Below are positions 13,384-28,114 of a stretch of 64,000 bases of DNA, piece by piece. The position numbers and the translations under genes were made by a program. The notes below the pieces were generated by a model. That model made no database searches and was not told the origin of the DNA. It saw nothing but the letters and a program-made list of their open reading frames with translations. Source of the DNA: Synaphobranchus kaupii (lineage: Eukaryota > Chordata > Actinopteri > Anguilliformes > Synaphobranchidae). The stretch spans positions 110,392,028 to 110,456,027 of the forward strand of contig CM056380.1 of NCBI GenBank assembly GCA_029718625.1, in the 5' to 3' direction. Positions within the stretch are counted from its first letter, which is position 1, and each line of letters starts with the position of its first letter.

Positions 13384-16300
13384 ACACACCCACACACACC
13401 CACACACACACACACACAGACACAGAGGTGGAAATCCAGGGGACATAATGTAAAAGTCCTCCCCAGTATTTTGCTCCAATCATTCAAATTCTTCAGAGGA
13501 GGTAGAGCTAATTAGTGAAATCAGCTGGCTGAGTCTATGGGTGGAAGAAACACATGGCAGGACTTTTACTTTATGTCCCCTGGATTTCCACCTCTGCACA
13601 CACATCACAACAGGAGAAACAAAATATTACACTGCTTGTGTCATTATTATTATACAGTATATTGCAATATCGTATTTTTGGTGCATTGCTAGATATAGCA
13701 CACTGTTTAGTTTTCCATGTCTATAAAATCTTTAATTTATTTTGGTTTGTAACATTAATGGAGGCACCTGAAATCATTCATGTTGTCACAGTGCGACACT
13801 TCAATAGCGCCGTTCGTTTTTTTTAACAGCGAAAATGTTTCGCCAGCGGGCACCGGTTAAAAGCAGGCTGTCTGCAGATCTAACGGGAGAAACCCACAGC
13901 GACGCGCTGTTGCGCAAAGCGGACCTGTCAGTGTGCCGTGCCGTGCCGTGTCAGAGCACTTTTGCTTATGCCTTTTACTTTGCTTGTTTTGGATGCGTGA
14001 CACTGAATTTTACCATCGGCAAACACGTTTTCACAAGCGGGAAAGAAACGTGGATCTGTCCCCTGGCCTCTTTGGATCATAGTCAGAAGTGGACTGACCC
14101 CAAAATAGGTTTGGTTGCACTTGGGGCTTTGTCAAATCCCACAAAACCGTATTTGTGAGAACAGATGTGGAGATTATTAATGTGGTAGGAGGGGGGGCAG
14201 TTTTACTGTTTTACCACATGGTTAGTGTACATCTGAGACTGGGGAGGGATGTTGGGTTGGGGGTTGTGGTTGTGGGGGGTGGGGGGGGATCACACACTTG
14301 TTTAACGGTTCAACTAGATTCAAAGTGAATGAGATAAAAAAAAAAAAAGCAGGTGTTTTCAGAGAGCCCAACTGATCCCGCTCTCTACCGTCCAAACATT
14401 TCGCAAGCGCTGTCTGGTAGCCCAGTTAGTAGCAAAATGACAAATCCAGAACGTGTTGCTAAAGTCGGAGATGGTCTCTCGCGCCCCCCCCCCCCCCCGT
14501 CCCCCCACCGGTCAGTGCCAAGTTACACTGACTCAAACTGCTTCCAGTAAGATGTTTTGGCCTGCTGGCCGATTCCTCTCAAAACACGACAGCGCTGCAC
14601 GGCTCTGAAAGTTCTGGAGAGTTGTTACGAGGGCACGCTCCTCATTGAGTGCTCCCTATCCCTGCGGAACTTCTGGATTAAAAAAAAAAAAAAAAAAGTG
14701 GAGTACGTTTTTCACTCTTTTCATAGATTAATTTAAAAAAAAAATTTTTATTTGGTTTTTTAAAATGTTTTTATGGACACATTTTTGCTGTCAGTATTTT
14801 TGCTTGCCTTGTCTGGTTGTGCATTGTTTAGCATGCTTGTCCAGTGATCAAAAGAGTTTAATTTTGTGTACAAACAGATGCATTCCTGATAACCTTGAGA
14901 AAGACAGGACTCATGTGGCCCCTGTTCCTCTCCCCCTGGCCCGGAGGTGACCAGCGTTATTTCAACAGCTCCGGTTTGTTTAAGTCATTAGTAAGTAAAA
15001 CACGGTGCGCAGTTCTCTTTAATTACTTACAGATGTCGCAGCATTTCCAGTATAACACTCTCTAGGGTGGGTTCGGGGAAGGGGGGCGGGGGGGTGCTGG
15101 GGGGCGTAGTTTTGTGTTTTTTGAAATGGTGTTTTATTATCCAAAGTTTGAGTTCAAAGGCTTGTTCTATGTTTGACCCTCCCCCAGTGACACTCTGCGG
15201 ACCCGTTCTAGGCTGACGTGCTTGGTGGCCTCCATGTTGATCTGGGTGTGAACTTCCCTCGTACCCGTGACAACATCCCCTCCCGGCACATGTATTGCGC
15301 TCTTTGTGCCGGGATTAAAGGCGGCAGGGTTATGAGTCACATCTACAGGTGTCTGTGGTTCCACTTGCTTCCTCTGGCTCTGTTTCGTGTGCATTGGTTT
15401 GTTTGTTTGCAAAGGCACACGTTCGTTATGGGTCCCCAAGCAGGTTTTGCGCTGATGAAAAAGTTACGCTAGCAGGGTTTGGCGGTGGTGTAGCCTGTAA
15501 GAGCACCGTCCACATGCTCATTGCGAGCCGCGACGTCGGTGGTTCAAATCCGACCGTGCGACCTTCGTCGCATGTCTCTCCCTCTCTCTCTCTCGCTCCC
15601 ATTCGTCCTGTCTCTCTACACTCTGCTGTCCAATAATAAAGCCCTAAAAATATAACTTTAAAAAAAAAAAGAAAGAGATGCGCTGGCAGCTCAGAGGGAA
15701 ATGCGTGCCCACTTTACGAAGTGACTGGTAATTGATTGGAATTGGATGTTTAAAAGAGGCCGAGGTTTGAGTGTTGCAAAAGTGCTCTCTATCCAGTCGG
15801 AGCCTTGCCCTGTCAATCGTGCGCTACTTAGCCTACAGCTAGCAAGCTAGCTTTGAACTTGTCCGTTCTCTGGACCAATAGTGGAAGGGGTTGAGCTTAT
15901 TGACCAAGACTGCTTGTTGTCATGCTAGTGAGAGGTCTAGCACCCTCCCCCCATTAAAAAAAAAACTTGTGGGGAAAAAAAGTAGACCTGATCACTTTTT
16001 TGTTCAATATTTCCATTTACTATGGATTTCAATGAGCAACAACAAAAAAGAGCATCACCCAGTAGATACACTGCCTGGCCAAAATAAAAAGTCGCCATTG
16101 CACCTGTCATGCTTAGTGCCCATTGTACAAGCCGCTGGAGGCAGTGTTATGATCTGGGGGTGCTGCAATTGGTCAGGTCTAGGCTCAGCAACGTTATGCA
16201 GCAATAACATGAAGTCAGCTGAGTACCTGAATGTACTGAATGACCAGGTTATCCCATCAATGGGCATATTCCAGGACGACAATGCCAAGATTCATTGGGC

Positions 16301-19300
16301 TCAAACTGTGAAAGAGTGGTTCAGGGAGCATGACAAATCATTTTCACACATGAATTGGCCACCAGAGTCCTGACCTTAACCCCATTGAAAGTTTTTGGGA
16401 TGTGCTGGAGAAGACTTTACGGAGTGGTTTGACTCTCCTGTCCTCAATACAAGATCTCGGCCAAAAATTTATGCAACTCTGGACGGAAATAAATGTTGTG
16501 ACGTTGCACAAGGTTGTCGAAACAATGCCACAACAAATGCGCGCTGTAATCAAAGCTAAAAGTCCAACAAAATATTAGAGTGTGCAACTTTTTTTTTGGC
16601 CAGGCAGTGTACTTGGTTGTGCCTATGTTACACTGATCACGCTTCCAGGCTATAGACTGCTTTTCCACCCAGCAGGCATGTCGTTTCAACTAGTTGCCCA
16701 TTAGCGGTCTTCCATTAGCACAGCTGTTGATCCGCCATTGTTTTGCAAACTGGCATTGGAGCCAGTCCGCTACTGGACATCCAAACTGAGGCGGTCCAGA
16801 TGACGATCAGCTGTAAAGAGTTCTCGTGTGTTTTGAATTACAGCGCTGTTATTTTCCCCCAGAACTTTGCAAGAAAAAAAAAAAGGCACACTCCAAACAC
16901 CGAAGATAATTCCCTTTTTGAAAAAGGAAAGTGCAGAAAGTGCAGAAAGCCCTTTTTCACAACACGTCCGATTCCTTCGGAAGAAATGGCTCAACGTTTC
17001 AAATTGGCGCTCTCCTGAGAACGGCAAAAAACAGGTGGTGTGCATTTCCAGTGTTTCCCATTTTTTAAATTTGTATTAATCTCAGGTCTGTCTCCTTTGG
17101 AAGGCATTCTGTGCAGTGGAGGTGCTTAACAGGCTGTATTTAGTGCTTAGTTTGCACGAGGCCCAGACATTGACTCAGTTAAGACTCCATAAATTCATTA
17201 TTGCAGGAAATCTTGCCGTATCAAATAGCGCTTACGACTCACACTCCTCCACGCAGGAGGAAGTCCGGGTAATTGGGCGGGTGGGATTGGGGGAGACAGA
17301 AAAACCGGGAACCTGCCATCGATGGTTAGCGTAACGTAGTGCGTCGCGAAGGAAATTCAGGTGAGAGCCAGGTGAATTTACCCTCTCCTTTGTGCGACAG
17401 AGGGTGGTCGGCTCAGAGCCACTTGGACCTCGTCAGCCAAACTTAAAGAGGTTTCTCTTTCCATGACCACTTGGCTACAGGCCATCGTCAGAATCGCCCG
17501 AAAAATGAGAATGAAGTCACATGGAAACTTGAACATGTTAGTGCTGCAAATGGACTAAGACAAATCATCAAAGATCTGTGTGCAAACAACCTGTGTTTTA
17601 TCTGCAATCTGTACTGTGGGGCTTATACTCCTCAGAGATATAAATAGTAATGAAAAATGTATATATAAAGATATTTGCTATGTTCATTGTATTGATATGA
17701 TTATCAATGTATCTCACAAGGCATCATATCTTTTTTATATTAACCAAATTATTATTATTTTTTATTAGCCTAATTCTGGCACCAAACCTGAAGCATAACA
17801 ATCAGTATGCATTGCTATTGCATTGATGTAGCTTTAGCATAGTGAACTGAAAACCAACTAATCAAGCCCCCCCTGGATTCAGTGTTTTATAAATAAAACC
17901 TTCAGTTTCTAAAGATTTTGTGTATTACACTTCTGCGGTTGTTTGCGTGTTATTGATGGCTCTAACAGCGACTAACCTTCACAGTTAATATCCGCATTTC
18001 AGCTGGATTTTTTTTCTGTTTCTTGTGCTTGCCAAGCTAATGCTCTGACAGGCAGTAGCGGGACATGACGGGACACGATAGTGTACACTTCAAAATGTCA
18101 CATATGATTCAACACATTCCCAGACATACCACCGAAATTTCTGGCACGAGGAGAACGCAACTCAGGTTGTATGGCAGTGTGGGTTACGAGCGGTGTTTTA
18201 ACAGGACATCAGTGATCGAAAGTAAAGGAGCCATCTGCCATGGTGGAGTATTTTTCCACTGTGGATCGTTTTCAGGAATTTAATTCCTTGGATGCATTGC
18301 AATGGAGAGTCCCCCCCCCCCCCCCTTAGATTTATTTTACTTTATGATAAAACGCTTATTGACCGTGGAATGATAAGCATGAGCTCAATGCAAAACATTG
18401 AAGAACGCTGCAGAAACAAACTCATCAAACCCGAGATAAAAAGGAATGCTCTCACAGGAAACTGCAGATCACATGCTGTTTACACAAGGCTGAAAAAACG
18501 ATAGACACATTGCCCGTAAAGATGGGAAAAATAGACGGTTTGTTTTACAATCGCTTGTGTGGGTATTTACGCCTTCAAGAAACAGTAGCTTCTCGACCAA
18601 GTTAATAAACAGGACATATCCTGCAAAAATAATATGCAGGTCTTTGTGCCATGAGAGTAGACAGGAAATACCTTAAAATCTGATATGTATCTGGGGTGTT
18701 TTGGTGGCATAGTCTGTAGAGCGCTCTCCAGCGCTCACTGCGAGCCGCGACATCAGCGGTTTGATTCCGGCCGCGCGACATTTGTCGCATGTCTCTCCCT
18801 CTCTCTCACTCCTCATTCTTTCTGTCTCTCTGTAGTGTGCTGTCCTGACTGAAGAGGTTTTTAATGGTCAGGTAACTGGTAATTGTGAGAGTTGATCATT
18901 TTTTTTCCTGCTTGTTTTCCCCAATTTTTATAATAAAGAACAATAATTCTTTGCAGTTACGTATATAGGGTTTTTTTAATTTTAATTTTACAAACAAAGC
19001 ACTTTACAGTGATGAGGGGGAAACTCACCTCTTGTGTATCGCCCACCTGGGTGATGCAACGGCAGCCATTTTGTGCCAGAACGCTCACCACACATCAGCT
19101 GAGGTGGAGAGGGAGAGAATGATCTTTAGCAAATTAAACTGGGGGATGATTAGGTGGCAGGTTGAGACAGCCAAGTTGGGAATTTAGCCAGGGCATTTTG
19201 AATGTCCAGTCATATTTATTAGCATCTGCCAGTGCTGCAACCCAATATGCAAGAGTCTGCATTTAAAACCGGACCATAGGGCGCAGTGAGATATGATTAT

Positions 19301-22300
19301 AAGGTACTTTGTCTATAAATACACTTACCAGCTTGTACAATTGACAATGTGGACATTTTACATCTTCCTTTAGCTTCCTGTTCAAGGGGATTCTTGATGA
19401 GTCACGTTATGTTAAAAACATGACCTGACCGTTATCCCCTACCCTTGTACATCTGTTAAGTTCTGGAGTCAACACTTGGACAGTGTTAGGACTGTTACAG
19501 CCAACTGCAGCAGTATTTTGGTTGGACAAGACTGGCTAAGCGTTCATACTGGCTGGCTAAGCGTACATACTGAATGACCCTTGCTGGGATCCTTAACGCG
19601 AATGCTCGCTGAATTAACAACGGAAGTGTCGGGTTTCAGCAGCTTGTTTTGCTTTTTTGGATTCTCAGGCTGTTGTAGGCCGTGTCAGGCTTTTCCCCAT
19701 ATCTGTCACTCCTTTCTGAAACGCTGCAGTTTTTTAGTTTTGTTTAGTCACTTCCAGACTGTATAAAACGTTCTTCCCAGGGTACCTGCGGTAAATCTGC
19801 TTGCTTTGGGATTAAAGGAACAGGCCCTTTGATTTTCAAAGACTTCGTTTGTAAAGATTTGTCATAAGTGAGGCTTTGAACCCTGTTTACCTTGACTTAT
19901 CTCTACAAGAGCCGGACAGACAGGGTGTGGAGGCGGGCGTTTTTTCCCAAAACAGTCGCCCACCTGTCCATATTATTTTGAGAGCCCTTATGGGCTTGTT
20001 TCAGCTATATTTCAGTCCAAAGCATCACAAGACGCTGTAATACTCCTCCTCACTTGCCCTATCTGGCTCTTCGGAAAATCAGGAGATATTTACCAACAGT
20101 TTGTCTTATGTTTTCAATGGAATTTGATATATATGTAGTGTGGATATATATTACAAAATCATAGAGTCGCACAATCAGGTTTCTCCTTGCGGTGTTTTAT
20201 TGGTTTAATTTGTTTCGGCAAAAGACGCTGCTTGTAAAGAAGCCATAAAAACGTGTTCTCTGAAGACAACAAGAAGTAGAATTAAGTATTTTTTTTCTGT
20301 TATCATCTCCAGCCTATTGATTATCATCTCCAGTGACCAGCTTTATACTAGTTATGTGTTTGTGTGGGTCAAGTTTCTCTGTTTGGGTCGAGTTCCTCTG
20401 CGGTGATATATTACATTACAGGCATTTAGCAGACGCTCTTATCCAGAGCGACTTACACAACTTTTTTAGCATTTCTTTTACATATATTATCCAATTATAC
20501 AGCTGGATATATACTGAAGCGATTCAGGTTAAGTACCTTGCTCAAGGGTACAACGGCAGTGTCCTACCTGGGAATCAAACCTGCAACCTTTCAGTTACAA
20601 GGCCAGTTCCTTAACCATTATACTACACTGCCGCCCCGATACAAACTCATACTTCAAACAACGTAATGACTCATTTCCCCAAAGTAACGGCAGTAAGTAA
20701 AATTCACAGGAAACACAGAAATTAAGTTAAATTTCTCGCTGTGAGCGGTAAATTTTAATGTTGTTGACTCAGCTTCCCTCCCTCCCGTTCCACTGAAATG
20801 TCCTCATTTTTCCAGCGTCATCATCATGAAAAGCACTTAAGGTTTAATAAACTGCTGACCTGCTAAATCACAGCCCATTTGAAAATTACACATCTGACTT
20901 CAGAAAGTGCTGAAAACATTTCATGAGCACAGACTGTGCAGAATATTAAGTCTTGTGCAGCAAATTCTATCTACATGGTTGCAACCAAATCGACACACAA
21001 TCCCAGCAGTAGTCTTGTCCGAAAACAAGGTCATTGCTTCATCTGATGAGTTTGCATGGCATATTCTGGAGAGCCTTGTTGTTTTTATGGCAGTTTTGGA
21101 GTAGTGGCTTCTTCCTTGCTGAGCAGCCTTTCAGGTTATGTCGATATACAGTCAAGCCGGAAAGTCTCCCCACCCCTTTCACCTTCTCCACTTATACTAC
21201 AATAGATTGAGTTCATTTTTTGCCTCAAACATCTACACACAATAGCCAATAATGACGAAGTGAAAACAGGTTTTTAGAAAATATGCAATTTTATTTTACT
21301 GACAAAAATAGGTTATTTAGGGGTTACATATCTGTACACACCCTTAGCCTAATACTTGGTTGCTGCACCTTTGGCAGCGATTGCAGCTTCAAGGCATCTT
21401 GGGAAAGAAGCTACGAGCTTGGCACACTTGTTTCTGGACATTTTTGCCCATTCCTCTTGGCATATCCTTGCAAGCTCCGTCAGGTTGGATGGGGAACGTC
21501 GGTACACAGCCATTTTCAGCTGTTTCCACAGATGTTCAATTGGATTCAGATCTGGGCTCTGGCTGGGCCACTCAAGGACATGCACAGACTTTCTCCAAAG
21601 CCACTCCTTTGTTCTCTTGGCTGTGTGCTTCGGGTCGTTGTCATGTTGGAAGGTAAACCTTCGCCCCAGTCTGAGGTCCAGAGCGCTCTGGAGCAGGTTT
21701 TCTTCAAGGATCTCGGTGTACTTAGCTGCATTCATCTTTCCCTCTATCAGGACTAGTCGCCCTGTTCCCGCTGCTGAAAAACATCCCCACATCATGATGC
21801 TGCCACCGCCATGCTTCACTGTAGGGATGGTATTAGCCAGGTGATGAGCGGTGCCTGGTTTCCTCCAGACGTGACGCTTGGTATTCAGGCCAAAAAGTTC
21901 CATTTTGGTTTCATCAGACCAGAGAATCTTGATTCTCATGGTTTGAGAGTCCTCTAGGTGCCTTTTGGCAAACTCCAAGCGGGCTGTGATGTGCCTTTTA
22001 CTAAGGAGGGGCTTCCGTCTGGCCACTCTACCATAAAGGCCTGATTGGTGGAGTGCTACCTGGATGGTTGATCTTCTGAAAGGTTCTCCCATCTCCACAA
22101 GGATACGCTGGAGCTCTGTCAGAGTGACCCTCGGGTTCCTGCTCACCTCCCTGGCCAAGGCCCGTCTTCCCCGATTACTCAGTTTGGCCGGGCGGCCAGG
22201 TCTAGGAAGATTCTTGGTGGTTCCAAACTTCTTCCATTTACGAATGATGGTGGCCACTGTGCTCTTTGGGACCTGTAAAGCTGCAGAGATTTTTCCGTAC

Positions 22301-25300
22301 CCTTCTCCAGATCTATGCCTTGACACAATCCTGTTTCTGAGGTCTGCAGATAATTCCTTTGACCCCATGGCTTGGAGTTTGCTCTGACATGCACTGTCAA
22401 CTGTGGGACCTTATATAGGCAGGTGTTGGCAATCCCCAATCATGTCCAATCAATTGAATTTATCACAGGTGGACTCCAATTAAGTTGTAGAAACATCTCA
22501 AGCAGTATCAGTGGAAACAAAATGCACCTCAGCTCACTTTTGGGTGTCATATCAAAGGGTGTGCACACTTGTGTACATATGATATTTTACATTTAGATTT
22601 TTGATTTTTTATAAACTAAAAACCTGTTTTCACTTTGTCATTATGGGCTATTTCTTGTAGAATTTTGAGACAAAAAATTAACTCAATCTATTGTAGAATA
22701 TGTCTGTAACGTAATAAAACGTGGAGAAGGTGAAAGGGGTGGGGAGACTTTCCGGCTTGACTGTAGGTCTCGTTTTACTGTGGATATAGATACTTTTGTA
22801 CCTGTTACCTCCAGTATCTTCACAAGGTCCTTTGCTGTTGTTCTGGGATTGATTTGCACTTTTCGCACCAAAGCGCGTTCATCTCTAGGAGACAGAACGC
22901 GTCTCCTTCCTGAGCAGTATGATGGCTGCGTGGTCCCATGGTGTTTATACTTGCGTACTATTGTTTGTACATGGTACCTTCAGGCGTTTGGAAATTGCTC
23001 CCAAGGATGAACCAGACTTGTGGAGGTCTTGGCTGATTACTTTTGATTTTCCCATGATGTGAAGCAAAGAGGCACTGAGTTTGAAGGTAGGCTAAGTTAA
23101 AATACATCCACAGGTACACCTCCAATGAACTCAAATAATGTAAATTAGCCTATCAGAAGTTTCTTAAGCCATGTCATCTGGAATTTTCCAAGCTGTTTAA
23201 AACTCATTTTTAACCACTCCACAGATTTCATGTTAGCAAACTATAGTGTTGGCAAGTCAGTTAGGACAATCCACGTTGTGCATGACACAAGTACTTTTTC
23301 CAACAATTGTTTACAGACAGATTATTTCACTTTTAATTCACTATATCACAATTCCAGTGGGTCAGAAGTTTACATACACTAAGTTGACTGTGCCTTTAAT
23401 GACTTAAACCTAAGTGTATGTAAACTTCCGAATTCAACTGTAAATACCCCCTCAGTTTAACTGACCCATTGGCTAATCCAAGCATTCTTCCACAAAATGG
23501 CTGTGGTGCATCACTCAGGTGATCCTGTCCTGGTCTGTCCCAATTTTTCTATTTTTCCACAATCTTTGTGACTGTGTCCCTGTAAAAAAAAAAAAAAAAG
23601 ATTATATGCTATACAAATTCAATTGAGTTGGAATGAAGCAGGAATCTGCTGGTTTGCACAGGGAATTATGGGGACTGTGGCAGTCTGGCCAAGCGGCAGT
23701 GGGATACGGTCCAGCGTTGGGCTCATCTATCAGATAATCAGCTCTGCCTGTTACAGCCTGCCTAATCATGCCCGTTGGTCCGTCGCTTGCGTGTTGGCTG
23801 TCAGACAATGCGCGTTGCATTTTACAGCTTGCCATTTACCCCGATTAGTGGCTGTTTGGCCAAGGAGCTGAATACCTGTGCAGCAGCTAAATGCCAAGTT
23901 TTCTGCGATAGAGAGTTAGCAGTTTCTCACTGAGAGAGAGAGTTGGTACAGTATCTTTCTGAAGGAGAGAGATCTGTTATAGTTTCTCTGAGTGAGAGAG
24001 AGAGTTGGTACAGTAGGATAGAGATCTGGTATAGTTTCTCTGAGTGAGAGAGAGAGCTGGTACAGTAGGGTAGAGATCTGGTATAGTTTCTCTCTGAATG
24101 AGAGAGCTGGTACAGTAGGATGGAGATCTGGTATAGTTTCTCTCTGAATGAGAGAGAGAGCTGGTACAGTAGGGTAGAGATCTGGTATAGTTTCTCTGAA
24201 TGAGAGAGAGAGCTGGTACAGTAGGGTAGAGATCTGGTATAGTTTCTCTGAATGAGAGAGAGAGCTGGTACAGTAGGGTAGAGATCTGGTATAGTTTCTC
24301 TGAATGAGAGAGAGAGCTGGTACAGTAGGTTAGAGATCTGGTATAGTTTCTCTGAGTGAGAGAGCTGGTACAGTAGGGTAGAGATCTGGTATAGTTTCTC
24401 TCTGAATGAGAGAGCTGGTACAGTAGGATGGAGATCTGGTATAGTTTCTCTCTGAATGAGAGAGAGAGCTGGTACAGTAGGGTAGAGATCTGGTATAGTT
24501 TCTCTGAATGAGAGAGAGAGCTGGTACAGTAGGGTAGAGATCTGGTATAGTTTCTCTCTGAATGAGAGAGAGAGCTGGTACAGTAGGGTAGAGATCTGGT
24601 ATAGTTTCTCTGAATGAGAGAGAGAGCTGGTACAGTAGGTTAGAGATCTGGTATAGTTTCTCTGAGTGAGAGAGCTGGTACAGTAGGTTAGAGATCTGGT
24701 ATAGTTTCTCTGAGTGAGAGAGCTGGTACAGTAGGGTAGAGATCTGGTATAGTTTCTCTGAGTGAGAGAGCTGGTACATTAGGATAGAGATCTAGTATAG
24801 TTTCTCTCTGAATGAGAGAGCTGGTACAGTAGGATAGAGATCTGGTATAGTTTCTCTCTGAATGAGAGAGAGAGTTGGTACAGTACGATAGAGATCTGGT
24901 ATGGTTTCTCTCTGAATGAGAGAGAGAGCTGGTACAGTAGGATAGAGATCTGGTATAGTTTCTCTCTGAATGAGAGAGAGAGCTGGTACAGTAGGATAGA
25001 GATCTGGTATAGTTTCTCTCTGAATGAGAGAGCTGGTATAGTTTCTCTCTGAATGAGAGAGAGAGTTGGTACAGTACGATAGAGATCTGGTATAGTTTCT
25101 CTGAATGAGAGAGAGAGCTGGTACAGTAGGATAGAGATCTGGTATAGTTTCTCTCTGAATGAGAGAGAGAGCTGGTACAGTAGGGTAGAGATCTGGTATA
25201 GTTTCTCTGAGTGAGAGAGCTGGTACAGTAGGATAGAGATCTGGTATAGTTTCTCTCTGAATGAGAGAGAGAGTTGGTACAGTACGATAGAGATCTGGTA

Positions 25301-28078
25301 TAGTTTATCTCTGAATGAGAGAGAGAGCTGGTACAGTAGGATAGCGATCTGGTATAGTTTCTCTCTGAATGAGAGATAGAGCTGGTACAGTAGGTTAGAG
25401 ATCTGGTATAGTTTCTCTGAGTGAGAGAGCTGGTACAGTAGGGTAGAGATCTGGTATAGTTTCTCTGAGTGAGAGAGCTGGTACAGTAGGGTAGAGATCT
25501 GGTATAGTTTCTCTGAGTGAGAGAGCTGGTACAGTAGGGTAGAGATCTGGTATAGTTTCTCTGAGTGAGAGAGCTGGTACAGTAGGATAGAGATCTGGTA
25601 TAGTTTCTCTCTGAATGTGAGAGAGAGCTGGTACAGTAGGATAGAGATCTGGTATAGTTTCTCTCTGAATGAGAGAGCTGGTACAGTAGGATAGAGATCT
25701 GGTATAGTTTCTCTCTGAATGAGAGAGAGAGCTGGTGCAGTAGGATAGAGATCTGGTATAGTTTCTCTCTGAATGAGAGAGAGAGTTGGTACAGTAGGAT
25801 AGAGATCTGGTATAGTTTCTCTCTGAATGAGAGAGAGAGTTGGTAACAGTAGGATAGAAATCTGGTATAGTCTCGCCTGGCTTTGATGTCCAATCATTCT
25901 TTATGATGTGACACAAACCTGACGGCGAGAACCCGTTGTGCTTTTATTTCTTTTGGTTTGCTAAGACAATTTTTCAACATTCTAATAGCTGCTCCTATCT
26001 TATTAGGGGGGGAGGGGGGGGGGCAGGGATTGGAAGCAGAGTTTGATAAGCTGATGGAAAATGGCCCTTTTTGATAATACGAGTGGGTTTGGAGAAGCGT
26101 ATCTACTCCAGTTGTTTGTGGGACGCGGTGGAAAACAAGACCCAGAACAGGCCGCATTCTTGAGCTTCTTGGCCCGTCTTCTGGCACCGGCCCGATGGGA
26201 TTACTCCGCGTGAAATCAATTCTTCCTTGGCAGGCCCCGTCTCAGAATTTGGCTCGTGCGATTTTTCCTGTTGAGGTCACAACTGAGATGCAATTTCACA
26301 AAAAATACCTTGAATAATTTCAGAGATAAGGTTAATTGAAATGTTTCTTCTCCCTCCAGCCCAGTGCTCTTTACAGAACCGCCCGTCGCACGAGATCTGG
26401 AAACAGTCTTTGGTCTCGTACTGTGTCATACGTCAGCAGCTGTAACGTATTAGGCTCGAAACGTATCCTGTGTAAATGCGCAAATGTGGATGCTTCGAAG
26501 CTACGCAAAGTCGATTTAACGTGACATCGCAGTCTAAAGTGTGCCGCCTGAAATTCTTAACGCGACGCAAGCGCGAGCTGCAGTGTTGCGCATTGCAGTT
26601 AGGGGGCGCTATAGCAGGCAAACGGCAGGATGAAGCCGTCTTCTTCCATTTGTGCTTTCTTCCGGTCGGTTTTTCACAACTGTCCAGGATCGACCCCTCG
26701 AGGACTCTGGTTGGTTACCTCCACAGGGACACAAGGAGGCGCGTCGAGTTAGTACAACCGGGTCGTGCGTTTGCAGTGCGTAGGCCGGGCGTTCGTCATT
26801 TGCATCTGCGTCCTTACATCGGGCGTGTTTCCGGCCTTAGTGATCTTTGGAGTTTGCTTTGAAGCTGAACATTGAAAGATGCGGAAACAACCGGAAAAGT
26901 GACCGAGCCTGGTGTGGCTGAAGCACTATAAGGGGCTGCTGTGCTGGGTGGCCCGTCGCGTGAGCACACCGTTCCCGGGACTGTGGATGTGTCTGTCTAT
27001 TACTCGAACACACATCCACACATTCAATTGCAAAGAAATTTGTTGAAGGGCTTTCATTGGGAGTGGAATAAGTATTGAAATAAAACACTCAGGCAAATCT
27101 TCTGTAACCGTTAATTCAGTCCCCTTTAGTAAATTTGTGTCCTTGTTTTTCCTTTGTCAGCTAACAAAGTAGTAGCCCTCAGAGATAGCTAGCTAGATAG
27201 CCTGGCCAGCTAACTAATCTAGCCCAATCAGCTCGGACAGGTCACTGACACATTCACATTTACCTGTTCAAAAAATCCGGACATAAACGTCTTCAATACG
27301 CTACACTGCCTGTGATTGGATTTTGTTGATCCCACCTCCAATTGCAGAATATTGGACACATCCAATCAGATCACAGAGTGCCAAGCCAGGAAAATCCATA
27401 TCTGTTCCACATACATCCAGCTGGATAGGCTCAAGTTTATTATGGAGACTAACCATCCATTAACTGGTTATTGAAATGGCGTTACATGGTGGTACCACAT
27501 TTGTTTGTGGAGTGCAATATTTACTACACATAAGATTCGATATTGATGATTGTATGTGCTTGTTAGTTTTTTTTGTGGGAATGTTACAGAGTGAATAAAG
27601 TTATCCTTTTGTGCTTATGTTTGGCAGGCCAACAAAAAGGAGTTGGGAAATTTTTACAGATTGTTAACTTAAAACAGTTTTGCCGATGCTTTTCAAGATT
27701 TACCGTTCTAATAAATAGAAGCGAATAGAATATCTGACAGATAATATGACTGAAATTTGTACTTTGGATTCTGTCCCACTTTCCATCCCAGTGACTCAGT
27801 GAATTCAAACCAAATGCACCCGTGCTTTTGTAATTACAAGACGTTCTAGCATGTCAGTAAAAAATCTGATCACAAAAAACAACTGCCACTTGTTGTGGCC
27901 AAACTTTACAGTGTGTTTCAGCTGCAGAAGTTCCCTGGTGCCTTTTTGGGAGAAATTTGTGTACACTCATGACACTTTAGAGAACTCAACAGCTCCGTCT
28001 GTATGTTTGAAATCTATTGCCCCATCTATATTGTTAAGAACTTGAGTTTATGATGATCATGTTTTATTAGCCTTCATC

Positions 28079-28114
<36 letters not shown>

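Larger units (their letters stand above)
21030..23440 (-). mobile_element. old Sleeping-Beauty-like Tc1 element, interrupted and degenerate
   Basis: The 23340-23440 end carries the paired direct-repeat structure (CAGAAGTTTACATACACTAA and its inverse TGTATGTAAACTTCCGAATT). The - strand from about 23060 to 22766 resembles the start of the transposase gene ([40 protein letters not shown]) with deletions. The gene resumes at 21146 (TATCGACATAACCTGAAAGG) after the nested Tc1 insertion. Homology fades below about 21050 and no second end was found. Confidence 0.83.

Noticed and set aside
13005..13487. Cys/Val-rich proteins on the - strand
   Set aside because: Direct translation of the CA/TG microsatellite.
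15484..15560. Possible tRNA gene with A- and B-box-like sequences
   Set aside because: Followed by the CT-rich SINE body and poly-A tail, with a second diverged copy at 18692; the cloverleaf does not close.
24000..25870. CRISPR-like array of repeats
   Set aside because: Units are contiguous with no unique spacers, in a vertebrate intron. It is a minisatellite. The same applies to 36960-37425 and 51672-52690.
24330..25897. Long - strand reading frames of 149 to 401 codons
   Set aside because: They arise from the 50-bp minisatellite; there is no domain, no codon bias, and neighbouring phases are open too.
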